Positions 1 through 8,358 of a stretch of DNA of 22,032 nucleotides are shown here, in pieces. The notes below the pieces were generated by a model. It saw nothing but the letters and a program-made list of their open reading frames with translations, was not told the origin of the DNA and searched no databases. The stretch lies in the NCBI GenBank assembly GCA_964509505.1, contig CAZDYP010000077.1:1-22032 (forward strand), read 5' to 3'. The translations under genes were made by a program, and so were the position numbers. This DNA is from CAZDYP01 sp964509505 (GTDB lineage Bacteria > Chloroflexota > Anaerolineae > JACRMK01). The stretch's first letter is position 1. Every line of letters starts with the position of its first letter.

Positions 1-213
1 GAATGCGCAGCGTTGTTGAGCGACGAGCCGTTGTTCTTGACGGTCACGGCGTATGCGATTGAAGCGTCGGCGCTGGCGTTGGGCAATGTATTGGCAGACG
101 CACTCGCATCGTCGCAAGGCATCTCGGTGGGCGAGCTCGTGTTGCAAGAACGCAAGGAGGGACGACGCCTTTCGACGGCGATTTTTGCGCGCTGGCACAA
201 TCAGTCCCAGTAG
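1..213 (+). CDS. 3' end of an unidentified protein (partial)
   Basis: The reading frame is open from the first base and ends at TAG 211-213, giving about 70 residues of a C-terminus whose start lies outside the window. The visible part has an alanine-rich, mildly hydrophobic stretch (around ALALGNVLADALA) and then a charged tail (QERKEGRR) ending FARWHNQSQ. I do not recognise the family. The internal ATG at 47 in this frame is not needed, because the frame continues upstream. It lies 276 bp before the carboxylase start with an inverted repeat between them, so cotranscription is not obvious. Codon choice is GC-rich like the neighbouring genes, which supports real coding. Confidence 0.5.
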   Translation, partial: ECAALLSDEPLFLTVTAYAIEASALALGNVLADALASSQGISVGELVLQERKEGRRLSTAIFARWHNQSQ

Positions 214-234
214 AGCCGAATTGGGCGGCTTAAC

Positions 235-300
235 AGACCTGTCCGGTTTCGCCGCCCCGCGCCTTCACAATCGCTGCCGATAGCGAAACCTGACAGCTCT
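235..300. repeat. Imperfect inverted repeat, 18-base arms, 'AGACCTGTC' family
   Basis: The left arm at 235-252 begins AGACCTGTC and ends GGTTTCGC. The right arm at 283-300 is its reverse complement at 16 of 18 positions, with a 30-base spacer. No T-run follows on either strand, so a classical terminator is unlikely. The core also occurs as the perfect dyad AGACCTGTCAGGTCT at 16452-16466, so this is probably a dispersed intergenic repeat. The function is unknown. Confidence 0.6.
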
Positions 301-370
301 CTCGAATAAGGGGACAAAGGCATAAAGGCAACAAATGCGGGCGATTGAACATCACGCCTACTCACTGCGA

Positions 371-413
371 AACCCGCCGGCGCGGGTTCAGTTCCAGCCG
401 ACCTCCGTCGGCT
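371..413. repeat. Two tandem perfect hairpins upstream of the carboxylase gene
   Basis: Hairpin 1 at 371-388 pairs AACCCGC with GCGGGTT around a CGGC loop. Hairpin 2 at 396-413 pairs AGCCGAC with GTCGGCT around CTCC. They lie 77-119 bases before the carboxylase ATG and have no T-run. They could be leader structure or a small palindromic repeat. The rest of 214-489 shows no gene. The carboxylase ribosome-binding site AAGGAG is at 473-478. Confidence 0.45.
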
Positions 414-489
414 TGGCGCTGCGGTGCGCGCGCATTGCCTTCGCGGTGGCTTGTCCCGAATTCACGTAAGATAAGGAGAAAAAGAGTTC

Positions 490-3400
490 ATGGCGTTATC
501 AAGTCTGTTAGTTGCCAATCGCGGCGAAATCGCTATTCGCATTTTGCGTGCGGCGGCGGAGCTCAGCATTCGCACCGTCGCCGTCTATTCCGAAGATGAC
601 GCCGAGGCGCTGCACGTGCGTCAGGCGGATGTAGCGTGCAGATTGCGCGGCGCAGGGCCCAGCGCGTATCTTGATGGTGAGCAGCTGCTCGCCCTCGCCC
701 AAGCTGAGGGCTGCGATGCCATTCATCCGGGCTATGGCTTCTTGAGTGAAAATGCGGTTTTTGCGCGGCGCGTCGTCGCAGCTGGCTTGCGATTCGTTGG
801 GCCCCGCGCCGAGGTCTTGGAACTGTTTGGCGACAAAGCGCGCGCGCGTGAAACAGCTCGCCGTGCGGGCGTGCCTGTGTTGTCTGGCACAACGAAGGCG
901 ACGAGCCTTGACGAAGCGCGCGAATTTTTTCAGACATTGCGCGACGGCGAAGCCATGGTCATCAAAGCTGTAGCGGGCGGCGGCGGGCGAGGCGTGCGTG
1001 TGGTTGAGCGACTAGACACGCTCGCAGAGGCTTATGCGCGCTGCCAATCCGAAGCGCAAGCGGCGTTTGGCGATAGCGCGGTCTATGTTGAGCAGTGCAT
1101 ACGCACGGCGCGACACATCGAAGTGCAAATTGTCGGCGACGGCACGGGCGCGGTCAGTCACCTTGGCGAGCGCGATTGCAGCATTCAGCGCCGCCATCAG
1201 AAGCTCATCGAGGTCGCGCCTGCGCCCAATCTGCCACAACGATTGCGCGAGCGCATTCTCAACGCCGCTGTGCAACTTGCTCAGGTGGCGCGTTACGACA
1301 ACCTCGGCACGTTCGAGTTTTTGGTGGAGGCGTCGCAGTTGCATGACGACTCGGCATTTGCGTTCATCGAAGCCAATCCGCGTTTGCAAGTGGAGCATAC
1401 GGTGACGGAAGAAGTGATGGGGCTCGATCTGGTTCGTATTCAATTGGAACTTGCCGCAGATGGCGCAACGCTGGCGACGTTGGGTTTGCGACAACCTGAA
1501 GTGCCTGCGCCGCGCGGGTATGCGCTGCAAGTGCGTGTCAACGTGGAGACGCTGGGCGCGGATGGGCAGACGCTGCCTGCGGGTGGTGTGCTAACCGTGT
1601 GCGAGCCGCCTGCGGGACCGGGCATTCGCGTGGACACGTGCGGTTATGCTGGCTATCGCACGAACCCGCGCTTCGATTCGTTGCTGGCGAAAGTGATTGC
1701 CCATACGCATCAAGCGCGCTTCGAGGATGTGGTGACGCGCGCCTATCGCGCATTGTGTGAATTTCGTTTGGATGGCGCGCCGACGAACATGGCGTTTTTG
1801 CAGAACGTGTTGCAACAACCTCAGTTCCGCGCGGCGCAACTCTACACAAATTTCATCGCAGACCACTTGCCCGCGCTCGTCAATTCCACAACCACACACC
1901 AACGGCGTTACGTCACGCTGCCTGAGCCGAGCGACGCGCGTCAGCGGGCTGGCGCGAAGGTTGACCCGAATGACCCGTTGGCGGTGCTGGCTTATGGCAA
2001 AGCGGCGCAACAGGCGGCGCGTGCGCACAACAACGACGGGGCTGAAGCGGAGGGGTTGCTTGTTGTGAAGACCCCACTGCAAGGGCTGATTGTGGCAATT
2101 GAAGTGCAAGAAGGCGATGCGGTGCGCGCGGGACAATTGTTGCTCGTCATGGAAGCAATGAAGATGGAGCATGAGATCACAGCGCCGCAGAGCGGCATCG
2201 TGCGACGCATTGCAGCCGCAAAAGGTGACACGCTCTATCAAGATCATCCGGTGTTGTTCATCGAGGCGCGCGAGGTCACAGCCGATGGCGTCACGACGTC
2301 CGAGGTCAGCAACCTTGACGAGATTCGTCCCGATTTGAAAGAAGTGTTGGACCGTCACAACGTCACGCTCGATGCGGCGAGACCCGAAGCGGTGGCGCGA
2401 CGACGCGCGAAAGGGCAACGCACCGCGCGTGAGAACATTGAGGCGTTGTGTGATGCAGGCACGTTTGTCGAGTATGGGCAGTTGGTGTTGGCGGCGCAAC
2501 ACAGTCGGCGCTCGGTGGAGGAATTGATTGCGAAAAGCCCAGCCGATGGGCTCATCACGGGGGTTGGGCGCGTCAACGGCCATTGGTTCCCAGAGCCTGT
2601 GTCGCGTTGTGCGGTGATGGCGTACGATTACACCGTGTTCGCTGGCACGCAAGGACAGCAGAATCACCGCAAATCGGACCGCATTATTGATGTCGCGGAG
2701 CATGGGCGCATGCCGTTGATTTTGTTTGCCGAAGGCGGCGGTGGACGGCCCGGCGACGATGCAAGCGGCGGCGGCCAACGCACATTCTCGCGCTTCGCGC
2801 AACTGAGCGGCCTCGTGCCGATGGTCGGCATCACCTCAGGACGCTGCTTTGCGGGCAATGCGTCGCTGTTGGGTTGTTGCGATGTGATCATTGCGACGGC
2901 GCACTCCAACATCGGCATGGGCGGGCCCGCGATGATCGAAGGCGGAGGCTTGGGCGTGTTCGCCCCCGAAGATATCGGACCGATGTCCGTGCAAGCGCCG
3001 AATGGCGTCGTGGACATCGCCGTTGCCGATGAAGTGGAAGCGGTGCAGGTTGCGAAAAAATATCTGTCGTATTTTCAAGGGACGCTCCAGGCGTGGGAAT
3101 GCGCCGACCAGCGCGTGATGCGTCGCATCGTGCCAGAGAATCGGTTGCGCGTCTATAACGTCCGTTCAGTCATCGAGACGCTCGCCGATACGGGTAGTGT
3201 CTTGGAGTTGCGCGCGGCGTTTGGCGTGGGGATGGTGACGGCACTGGCGCGCGTCGAGGGCAAAGCGGTGGGCGTGATTGCGAACAATCCGATGCACCTT
3301 GGCGGCGCGATTGATGCGGACGGCGCGGATAAGGCGGCGCGTTTCATGCAACTGTGCGACGCTTTCGATTTGCCCATTTTGTTCTTGTGCGATACGCCCG

Positions 3401-3608
3401 GCATTATGGTCGGACCAGAAATCGAGAAGACCGCGTTGGTGCGCCATTCGAGTCGCATGTTTCTGATTGGCGCGAATCTCTCGGTGCCGTTCTTTACGAT
3501 TGTGTTGCGGAAGGCTTACGGGTTGGGCGCGATTGCGATGGCGGGCGGCTCGTACAAAGTGCCGTTTTTCACGGTGGCCTGGCCCACAGGCGAATTTGGG
3601 GGCATGGG
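490..3608 (+). CDS. Single-chain biotin-dependent acyl-CoA carboxylase (BC-BCCP-CT), truncated by assembly gap
   Basis: This is a biotin-dependent carboxylase that would transfer carboxyl from bicarbonate to an acyl-CoA in the cytoplasm, using ATP and biotin. About 1,039 residues are visible. Biotin carboxylase occupies roughly 1-450: LLVANRGEIAIR near the start, the glycine-rich ATP-grasp loop KAVAGGGGRG, and EANPRLQVEHTVTEE. The biotin carrier domain is about 520-590, with biotinylation motif EAMKMEH and Lys558 as the expected biotinyl lysine. The carboxyltransferase follows from about 600, with the DGLITGVGRVNG region and glycine-rich crotonase-fold loops. The start is ATG 490 behind AAGGAG (473-478). 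Fusion of all three activities in one chain resembles the single-chain long-chain acyl-CoA carboxylases rather than split AccA/B/C/D or PccA/PccB enzymes; the acyl substrate cannot be read from the sequence. The C-terminus is lost in the 100-N gap. A TAG at 3715 beyond the gap appears in frame only because 100 is a placeholder length. Confidence 0.93.
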
Positions 3609-3708
3609 NNNNNNNNNNNNNNNNNNNNNNNNNNNNNNNNNNNNNNNNNNNNNNNNNNNNNNNNNNNNNNNNNNNNNNNNNNNNNNNNNNNNNNNNNNNN
3701 NNNNNNNN
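3609..3708. other. Assembly gap, exactly 100 N
   Basis: One hundred undetermined bases, the conventional placeholder for a scaffold gap of unknown size. It removes the end of the carboxyltransferase domain and possibly further genes. Reading frames and distances across it have no meaning. Confidence 0.98.
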
Positions 3709-3813
3709 GCGTGGTAGGGGGCCGCTGGCAACGCATTTGCGCCTTTGCGTGAGCTGGCGGTGTTAGAGAACGCCGCCGTCTCACTCAGGGTGATATTGGA
3801 GATTGTTGCCTTC
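3709..3813. other. Gene-free stretch after the gap, with a hairpin and a direct repeat
   Basis: No convincing carboxyltransferase C-terminus is found in any frame. It holds a near-perfect hairpin at 3756-3777 (GGCGGTGTT, loop AGAG, AACGCCGCC, one G-U pair) and two copies of CTCACTCAG beginning near 3780 and 3813. It lies at the 3' end of the leftward MFS gene and, if the gap is short, also of the carboxylase. The hairpin could mark a convergent gene end, but it lacks a T-run. Confidence 0.4.
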
Positions 3814-5067
3814 TCACTCAGAGCTTTGGACTTTGGACACCGGACTTCGTCCGAAGTACCACCACATCAACACATTCCCAACTGCGTACAGCGCCGCCAT
3901 CGCAATGAAGATGAGATGCCACCCTTCAGGATACAATTGCAAATAGCCGCTAATGGGCGCGGTGATGACCCAGCCAAGCGTCCATACCATGTTCATCAAA
4001 CTGCTCGCCGCGCCGCGCGCCCGCTCAGGCGTCACCTCCATCATGTAGGCGCTGAAGACGGGCCCGCTCATCTGCATGAGCGCCGTACGGAATAATGATG
4101 CCATGACGACGATGGGATAACTTGGCGCGAAGCCCATCACGAAAATCAACGGCACGCTCAAGCCTTGTTGCGCGACGACCGCACGCACTTTGCCGAAGCG
4201 TTGCGCGGTCACGGGTCCCAACGCAATCACCAACGCCGATACAATCGCGGTTAGCGAGAAGATGATGCCCACCTCGCTGTCGCTGACGCCGAAGCGGTCA
4301 CGGAAGAAGATATTGCGAAAGGGGATGAACAAGCCCGCGCCCAACGCGATGAGCAAATTGGGAAACAGCATTTTGAAGAACAAGGCGCGATTTTCGTTTA
4401 GTCCTGTTAGTGGGTGACGCACGAGGCGTTGCTTGGATTGGGCTTGGCTTTGCACACGCAAGAGTGGCAACAGCGAAAGTGCGCTCAGGATCGTGGTGAC
4501 GACGAGTGCGCCTTGATACGCCAAGACCGAACGCTCGTCCACGCCAAACCACGCGCCAAGCCAACGCGGCACGCTGCCGCCGACGAGTCCGCCTGCGATG
4601 CCGGTGCCTGCGAGTAACGCCTGATTGATGCTGAACAGGTGAGTGCGTTCTTCGGCTTGGCTATTCTCCATCATAAACGGCGGTGCGACGACGATGAACA
4701 TCGCCGAGCCGATGCCCAACAAGGCGCACATCGCAACGATGCCCAGTGTGGATGGGAACAGCACATAGCCCAAAAGGGCAAGCGTAATCAGCACGATGGC
4801 GAGCAGCAGGGTGCGCTTGTGTCCAATGAAATCGCTCACCATGCCCGACGGCAATGAAGCGACAAACGTGACGACTTGCGTTAGACTCGCCATCTGTCCC
4901 AAGAAGTCTGCGCTATAGCCGAGACTCGTCAGATAGAAGTTGAACAACAAATCGTAGATGTTGAGGACCATGCCGCCCAGCACGTTACTCCACAGAAACA
5001 AGCGCGCATTGGGGCTGAAGCGGGCGATGGTTGTCCAGTAGCGGCGAATGCCTTGTGTGATGTACAT
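3814..5067 (-). CDS. Major facilitator superfamily transporter
   Basis: This is a 417-residue integral membrane protein with about twelve hydrophobic segments, the usual length for an MFS permease. The loop between helices 2 and 3 carries the MFS signature GMVSDFIGHKRT at residues 75-86 (pattern GxxxDxxGxxR). A longer polar loop near residues 205-230 (rich in Q, S, K, R) separates the two six-helix halves. The substrate cannot be inferred. The start at 5067 (MYITQGIRRYW) has no good Shine-Dalgarno site, and an in-frame downstream start would remove the cytoplasmic N-terminus. It is divergent from the NTF2-like gene. The last residues, SKVQSSE, are encoded by a two-copy heptamer repeat (3825-3838), so the extreme C-terminus may have been altered by repeat growth. 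Confidence 0.88.
   Translation of the reverse strand: MYITQGIRRYWTTIARFSPNARLFLWSNVLGGMVLNIYDLLFNFYLTSLGYSADFLGQMASLTQVVTFVASLPSGMVSDFIGHKRTLLLAIVLITLALLGYVLFPSTLGIVAMCALLGIGSAMFIVVAPPFMMENSQAEERTHLFSINQALLAGTGIAGGLVGGSVPRWLGAWFGVDERSVLAYQGALVVTTILSALSLLPLLRVQSQAQSKQRLVRHPLTGLNENRALFFKMLFPNLLIALGAGLFIPFRNIFFRDRFGVSDSEVGIIFSLTAIVSALVIALGPVTAQRFGKVRAVVAQQGLSVPLIFVMGFAPSYPIVVMASLFRTALMQMSGPVFSAYMMEVTPERARGAASSLMNMVWTLGWVITAPISGYLQLYPEGWHLIFIAMAALYAVGNVLMWWYFGRSPVSKVQSSE
3825..3838. repeat. Two-copy heptamer repeat TTTGGAC
   Basis: Two exact adjacent copies of TTTGGAC (GTCCAAA on the minus strand) overlap the 3' end of the MFS coding sequence. Two copies alone would be weak evidence, but it shares the 7-base period seen at five other sites in this window. 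Confidence 0.45.
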
Positions 5068-5082
5068 GTAGGGAGTTTAATG

Positions 5083-5117
5083 CGTGAGGCGTGAACTGTG
5101 AAACGTGAGGCGTGAAA
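5083..5117. repeat. Five-copy heptamer repeat, consensus CGTGARN
   Basis: Five adjacent 7-base units start at 5083, 5090, 5097, 5104 and 5111. The commonest is CGTGAGG; variants include CGTGAAC and TGTGAAA. The tract fills the space before the NTF2-like gene. The last base of unit five is the A of its ATG (5117), and the GAGG in unit four (5107-5110) sits six bases before that ATG, so the repeat appears to supply the ribosome-binding site. Confidence 0.75.
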
Positions 5118-5491
5118 TGCAAACGGCGCAAATAGCATTGCAAAATTTTCTGCGAGCGTTTTCGCAGCTACAGTTGGACGAACTGATGGCTTGCTTCGCC
5201 GATGACGCAACTGCATTCTTTCCGATTGAGCATCACTGTGAGCAACTTGCGGGCAAAGCGGCGATTCGTGAAGCGTTCGCACAAGTCATCGCGCGAGTAC
5301 GAACGACGGGCGCGACGCGCATGAATCTTGAAGCGGAAGGTATGCAGACGCAAGCCTACGATGACATAGCCATTATCACGTTTCACATTCGCGGAGAGCA
5401 TCTGAGTAGGCGCACGTTTGTCTTGCGTCGCGCTGATAATGAATGGCGCATCGCGCATTTTCACGGCTCGAATGCGCCGATCAAAATGTAG
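5117..5491 (+). CDS. NTF2-like / SnoaL-like domain protein
   Basis: This is a 124-residue single-domain protein with the pattern of the NTF2-like superfamily (SnoaL/DUF4440 type). An N-terminal helix (ALQNFLRAFSQLQLDELMACFADDATAFFP) contains the typical 'activity then decay' phrase before the strands. A central GKAAIREAF segment precedes strands that end RTFVLRRADNEWRIAHFHGS, the usual C-terminal edge of this cone fold. Members act as small-molecule enzymes or binding proteins, and the specific role here cannot be read. I chose ATG 5117 over the in-frame GTG at 5105 because the latter lies inside the heptamer repeat and GAGG 5107-5110 is well spaced for 5117. It is the first gene of a rightward run ending at 8102. 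Confidence 0.8.
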   Translation: MQTAQIALQNFLRAFSQLQLDELMACFADDATAFFPIEHHCEQLAGKAAIREAFAQVIARVRTTGATRMNLEAEGMQTQAYDDIAIITFHIRGEHLSRRTFVLRRADNEWRIAHFHGSNAPIKM

Positions 5492-5498
5492 TACGGTG

Positions 5499-5555
5499 GG
5501 TGTAGGGCAAGTTTGCCACTTGTCCGCGTGGGCAAGTGGCAAACTCGCCTTACAC
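5499..5555. repeat. Dispersed hairpin element, copy 1 (24-base arms)
   Basis: Arms 5502-5525 and 5530-5553 pair at 21 of 24 positions around the loop GCGT, and the three differences all allow G-U pairing. The left side, GGTGTAGGGCAAGTTTGC, recurs almost unchanged at 16302. The element sits 8 bases after the NTF2-like stop codon. It looks like a REP- or MITE-type palindromic element; no transposase is nearby. No good T-run follows, so terminator function is uncertain. Confidence 0.7.
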
Positions 5556-5621
5556 TTGTGACAGAATTACTTTCTTACACTTCAGAAGTCGCTGCGAGAA
5601 CGACTGAAGTCATTACTGCCC

Positions 5622-6221
5622 ATGAGCGCTCAACATCTTGCCCTCATTCTCATAGACATCCAACGCGACTTTTGGCAACCGTTCAAAATATTGCCGCACC
5701 TATCCACGTTTGCAGCCAATGTCACCACGCTATTGCAGGAAGCGCGCGACAAGGGCTAGACGATCATCCACACGCAAGCGTGGTTCAAGCCTGACCGCAG
5801 CGATTGGATGCTGTTCTATCGTCCACAGGGACGCGGCAACGTGCCATGTATCGCCGACACAGATGGCGCGCAGTTCGAAGATTTTGCGATGCCATTGCCG
5901 CACGAAATCGTCATCCAAAAGCAAACATTTGATGGCTTCGTCGGCGCGCCATTGGAAAGCCTTTTGCGTGAACATCACGTCAAAGCGGCGCTCATCGCAG
6001 GACTCGAAACGTCGGTGTGCGTCTTGTTTACGGCGACCTCCGCATATCTGCGGCGCATCGTGCCGCTCGTCGTGGAAGATGCGTGCGGCGACGAGTTGGC
6101 GCGACATGAGGCAACGCTGCGCCTGTATCGTGAGTTGTCATTCAAAACGGTGACGACGGCGCAAGTGCAGCGTGAGTGGGATGGTGTGATACAGTTGGTC
6201 GAAAATTTTACGGAGCAGTAA
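5622..6221 (+). pseudogene. Isochorismatase-family cysteine hydrolase interrupted by one amber codon
   Basis: Read from ATG 5622, the frame gives a near full-length isochorismatase-fold hydrolase of 199 codons broken only by TAG 5757-5759 (codon 46). The N-terminal strand LALILIDIQRDF carries the expected catalytic Asp12. After the stop come TIIHTQAWF, then Lys100 in IVIQKQTFDGF and Cys133 in GLETSVCVLF, so the Asp-Lys-Cys triad is intact apart from the stop. The codon lies in the loop before strand 2 (ARDKG-stop-TIIHTQ). A change from TGG or CAG would explain it. A product restarted at ATG 5808 (137 residues) would lack Asp12 and should not be active. Substrate within the family (nicotinamide, isochorismate, carbamoyl compounds) is unknown. 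It could be a pseudogene, a sequencing error or readthrough. There is no clear Shine-Dalgarno site before 5622. Confidence 0.85.
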
Positions 6222-6222
6222 A

Positions 6223-6297
6223 CAGCGTTCAGTCCAGTGTTCAGGCGCTGATGACTGTTCACTGAACACTGAACGCTGAACACTGGAGATTGAAAAT
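6223..6297. repeat. Heptamer repeat (TGAACNC type) with inverted copy
   Basis: Six 7-base units run from 6256 to 6297, and the clearest are TGAACAC and TGAACGC. A reverse-oriented set lies at 6223-6244, so 6223-6244 and 6262-6278 can pair as a stem (the left arm carries five extra bases). The tract begins right after the isochorismatase stop and ends in the ATG of the kinase gene (6296-6298). The unit TGGAGAT supplies GGAG at 6285-6288, seven bases before that ATG. Confidence 0.72.
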
Positions 6298-7249
6298 GCC
6301 CGACGTGATTGCTATTGGCGAATTGTTGATTGATTTTGTCTCAACTGTGTCGGGCGTGTCGTTGGCAGCTGCGCCGTCGTTTGTCAAAGCGGCGGGCGGC
6401 GCGCCTGCGAATGTTGCGGTGGGTTTGGCGCGGCTGGGCGTGAGCAGCGGTTTCATGGGGCAAGTGGGCGATGATGCCTTTGGACATTTCCTCGCCAACA
6501 CATTGAGCGCGAATGGCGTGGATGTGTCGGCGTTGCGCTTTTCGGATAAAGCGCGCACGGCGTTAGCTTTCGTCTCGTTGCGAGGTGACGCCGAACGCGA
6601 CTTCATGTTCTATCGGCACCCGAGCGCGGACATGCTCTACGACGTCGCCGATGTAGATGTTGAGTATGTGCGGAGCGCCAAGCTGTTACACTTTGGTTCG
6701 GTGAGTTTGAGTGCGGAAGCGTCGCGCCGCGCCACGTTCTTCGCTGTGTTTGAAGCGCGCAAGTCGGGCGTGCTGGTATCGTATGATCCCAATTTGCGTT
6801 TGAAGTTATGGCGCGATGTTCAAACTGCCAAAGTGGGCATGTTAGCTGGTTGGGTATTGGCGCAAGTGATCAAAGTCAGCGCGGGTGAGCTCGCGTTTTT
6901 ATCCGATACTTCGGACATCACCGCCAGCGTGCACCAGCTATGGCATGATGATTTGCGTCTTTTAGTCGTCACGCGCGGCGCGCAAGGGTGCATGTATTTT
7001 ACCCGCGAACTGCAAGGCGAGGTCGCTGGTTTCCAAGTGGATGCAGTGGACACGACGGGCGCGGGCGATGGGTTTATGGCGGGTTTGCTCAAAGGGGTGC
7101 TGGCTTCGCCATCGGTCTTTTTCGATGAGGCGTATTTGCGAATCGTGTGTCGTTACGCGAATGCAGTGGGCGCGTTGACCACTACTCAACGTGGCGCGAT
7201 TCCCGCGTTGCCGACGCATGAGGCGGTCAGTCAATTACTTGAAGCCTAA
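6296..7249 (+). CDS. PfkB-family sugar kinase, probable fructokinase
   Basis: This is a 317-residue ribokinase/PfkB-family kinase that would phosphorylate a sugar with ATP in the cytoplasm. The N-terminal signature is GGAPANVAVGLARLG and the C-terminal signature is DTTGAGDGF, with Asp258 as the catalytic base and the preceding glycines forming the anion hole. The phrases AFVSLRGDAERDFMFYRHP and SYDPNLRLKLW are typical of fructokinases, including plant-type ones, more than of ribokinase or KDG kinase; the substrate still rests on pattern memory. Length is normal for the family. I chose ATG 6296 with GGAG at 6285-6288. TTG 6290 would add only two residues and lies in the heptamer tract. It probably shares a transcript with the cyclase gene 52 bp downstream. 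Confidence 0.9.
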   Translation: MPDVIAIGELLIDFVSTVSGVSLAAAPSFVKAAGGAPANVAVGLARLGVSSGFMGQVGDDAFGHFLANTLSANGVDVSALRFSDKARTALAFVSLRGDAERDFMFYRHPSADMLYDVADVDVEYVRSAKLLHFGSVSLSAEASRRATFFAVFEARKSGVLVSYDPNLRLKLWRDVQTAKVGMLAGWVLAQVIKVSAGELAFLSDTSDITASVHQLWHDDLRLLVVTRGAQGCMYFTRELQGEVAGFQVDAVDTTGAGDGFMAGLLKGVLASPSVFFDEAYLRIVCRYANAVGALTTTQRGAIPALPTHEAVSQLLEA

Positions 7250-7280
7250 TGCAGGATGCAGGATACAAGTAGCTTGTATC
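7249..7280. repeat. ATGCAGG heptamer repeat joined to a short hairpin
   Basis: Two exact ATGCAGG units (7249 and 7256) and a diverged third, ATACAAG (7263), begin at the last base of the kinase stop codon. The third runs into a perfect 8-bp hairpin at 7262-7280 (GATACAAG, loop TAG, CTTGTATC). It lies 21 bases before the cyclase ATG and may affect its translation or mark the gene boundary. Confidence 0.55.
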
Positions 7281-7301
7281 AAATTTTATGGGAGAGACTC
7301 T

Positions 7302-8102
7302 ATGACCAATCTTGTTTCACTTGCTGCGAATGCGCGCGTCTTTGACCTCGAATTGCCGCGCCATCCGAAGATGCCGATTGCCCCGAATCACAAACCTGGC
7401 TACAACTATTTCTTGTATCGCCGTCACGAAGACACTTATGACCCTACTGATGGGCCCCGCTCCGGCGCGTCGGGTATCGTGACGATGATGGAACACACAG
7501 GCACGCACATTGACGCACACGCGCATCAAGCCGATGCGTTGACGTTATGTGGCGGCTTGTCTGTGGGAACGCTTGAGACACCCTTGGGTTTCAAGCGCGG
7601 CGGCGTTGAGGAGATTCCGCCCATCGTCGCGCGCGGTGTGTTGTTTGATCTCGCGGCGCGGCGCGGCGTGGAGGAGATTCCGTCGGGCGAGGCGATTCAT
7701 GCGGGCGAGCTGCAAGCATACGCGGATGCGATGCAGCTCGCAGTGCGGAAGGGCGATGTGTTGCTGGTGCGCTTGGGGAATGCGCGCAATTGGGGGGACG
7801 AAGCAAAGTATTTGGCGAGCGCAGGTATGGCGCGCGATGCGGCGTTGTGGGCAGCGGAGCGTGAGGTGTTGGCAGTGGGCGCGGACAACATGGCGTGGGA
7901 CGTGATTGGCTTACGCGACCCAGAGGTGGGGCATTTGCCGTGCCATCTCGAACTGCTCGCGCGACGCGGCGTCTATATCATCGAGAACTTGAATCTGGAT
8001 GAGTTGAGCCAAGCGCGAGCTTATGAGTTTTTGTTCGTGTGCTTGCCGTTGAAGTTTCAGGGGGCAACAGGGTCGCCGGTGAGGCCGATTGCGATAATTT
8101 AG
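7302..8102 (+). CDS. Cyclase family protein (kynurenine formamidase-like metal hydrolase)
   Basis: This 266-residue protein belongs to the cyclase/kynurenine-formamidase-like superfamily, metal-dependent amide or ester hydrolases. The signature HTGTHIDAHAH is at residues 65-75, with His65, His69, Asp71 and His75 as likely metal ligands. A later VGADNMAWD segment and the C-terminal VCLPLKFQGATGSPVRPIAI stretch are also typical of the family (COG1878-like). Substrate is unknown; formamidase, cyclic amide or sugar-lactone activity are all possible. The start ATG 7302 follows GGGAGAG at 7290-7296. A longer in-frame reading from 7191 would overlap the kinase gene and adds no family sequence. It is the last gene of the rightward run from 5117. 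Confidence 0.87.
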   Translation: MTNLVSLAANARVFDLELPRHPKMPIAPNHKPGYNYFLYRRHEDTYDPTDGPRSGASGIVTMMEHTGTHIDAHAHQADALTLCGGLSVGTLETPLGFKRGGVEEIPPIVARGVLFDLAARRGVEEIPSGEAIHAGELQAYADAMQLAVRKGDVLLVRLGNARNWGDEAKYLASAGMARDAALWAAEREVLAVGADNMAWDVIGLRDPEVGHLPCHLELLARRGVYIIENLNLDELSQARAYEFLFVCLPLKFQGATGSPVRPIAII

Positions 8103-8118
8103 AGTAATTGTTGAGAGC

Positions 8119-8143
8119 AGTTGCCTACCCTCAATAGGCAACT
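8119..8143. repeat. Perfect 9-bp hairpin after the cyclase gene
   Basis: AGTTGCCTA at 8119-8127 pairs with TAGGCAACT at 8135-8143 around a 7-base loop, 17 bases after the stop codon. It has no T-run. It could be a weak gene-end structure or a REP-like palindrome. The following 8144-8358 contains no gene I can support; it becomes AT-rich from about 8280 and ends in a near-perfect Shine-Dalgarno site. Confidence 0.45.
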
Positions 8144-8358
8144 ACGGCTCTACCGACTTTGGTGTAGAACGCTCGCGGTGGCAGCGTAGTTTGCGGTGCA
8201 ATCCACTGCCCAGGCGCGGGACTCCCGCTGGTCGCAAATCCCGCACGAGCAAGTGGAGGGTTTCTACATCAAAGTCAGGAGACCCGCAACTACTAGCAAT
8301 TAAAAACAAGATACTCTCCTCAGGAGCTGTTACAATCTCAGTGAAAGGAGGTGAGCCA

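Noticed and set aside
1591..2802. 403-residue open frame on the minus strand inside the carboxylase gene
   Set aside because: It is antisense to a clear enzyme, rich in Arg, His and Cys, with no domain pattern. GC-rich codon bias opens this frame.
3609..3717. Carboxylase frame continuing through the N run to TAG 3715-3717
   Set aside because: The gap length is a placeholder, so the frame after it is arbitrary, and the sequence after the gap does not look like a carboxyltransferase C-terminus.
5808..6221. Independent 137-residue protein starting at ATG 5808
   Set aside because: It is the back part of an isochorismatase fold, lacks the first strand and the catalytic Asp, and has no ribosome-binding site.
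5083..6297. CRISPR-like array
   Set aside because: Repeats are only 7 bases and directly adjacent without unique spacers, and no cas genes are present.
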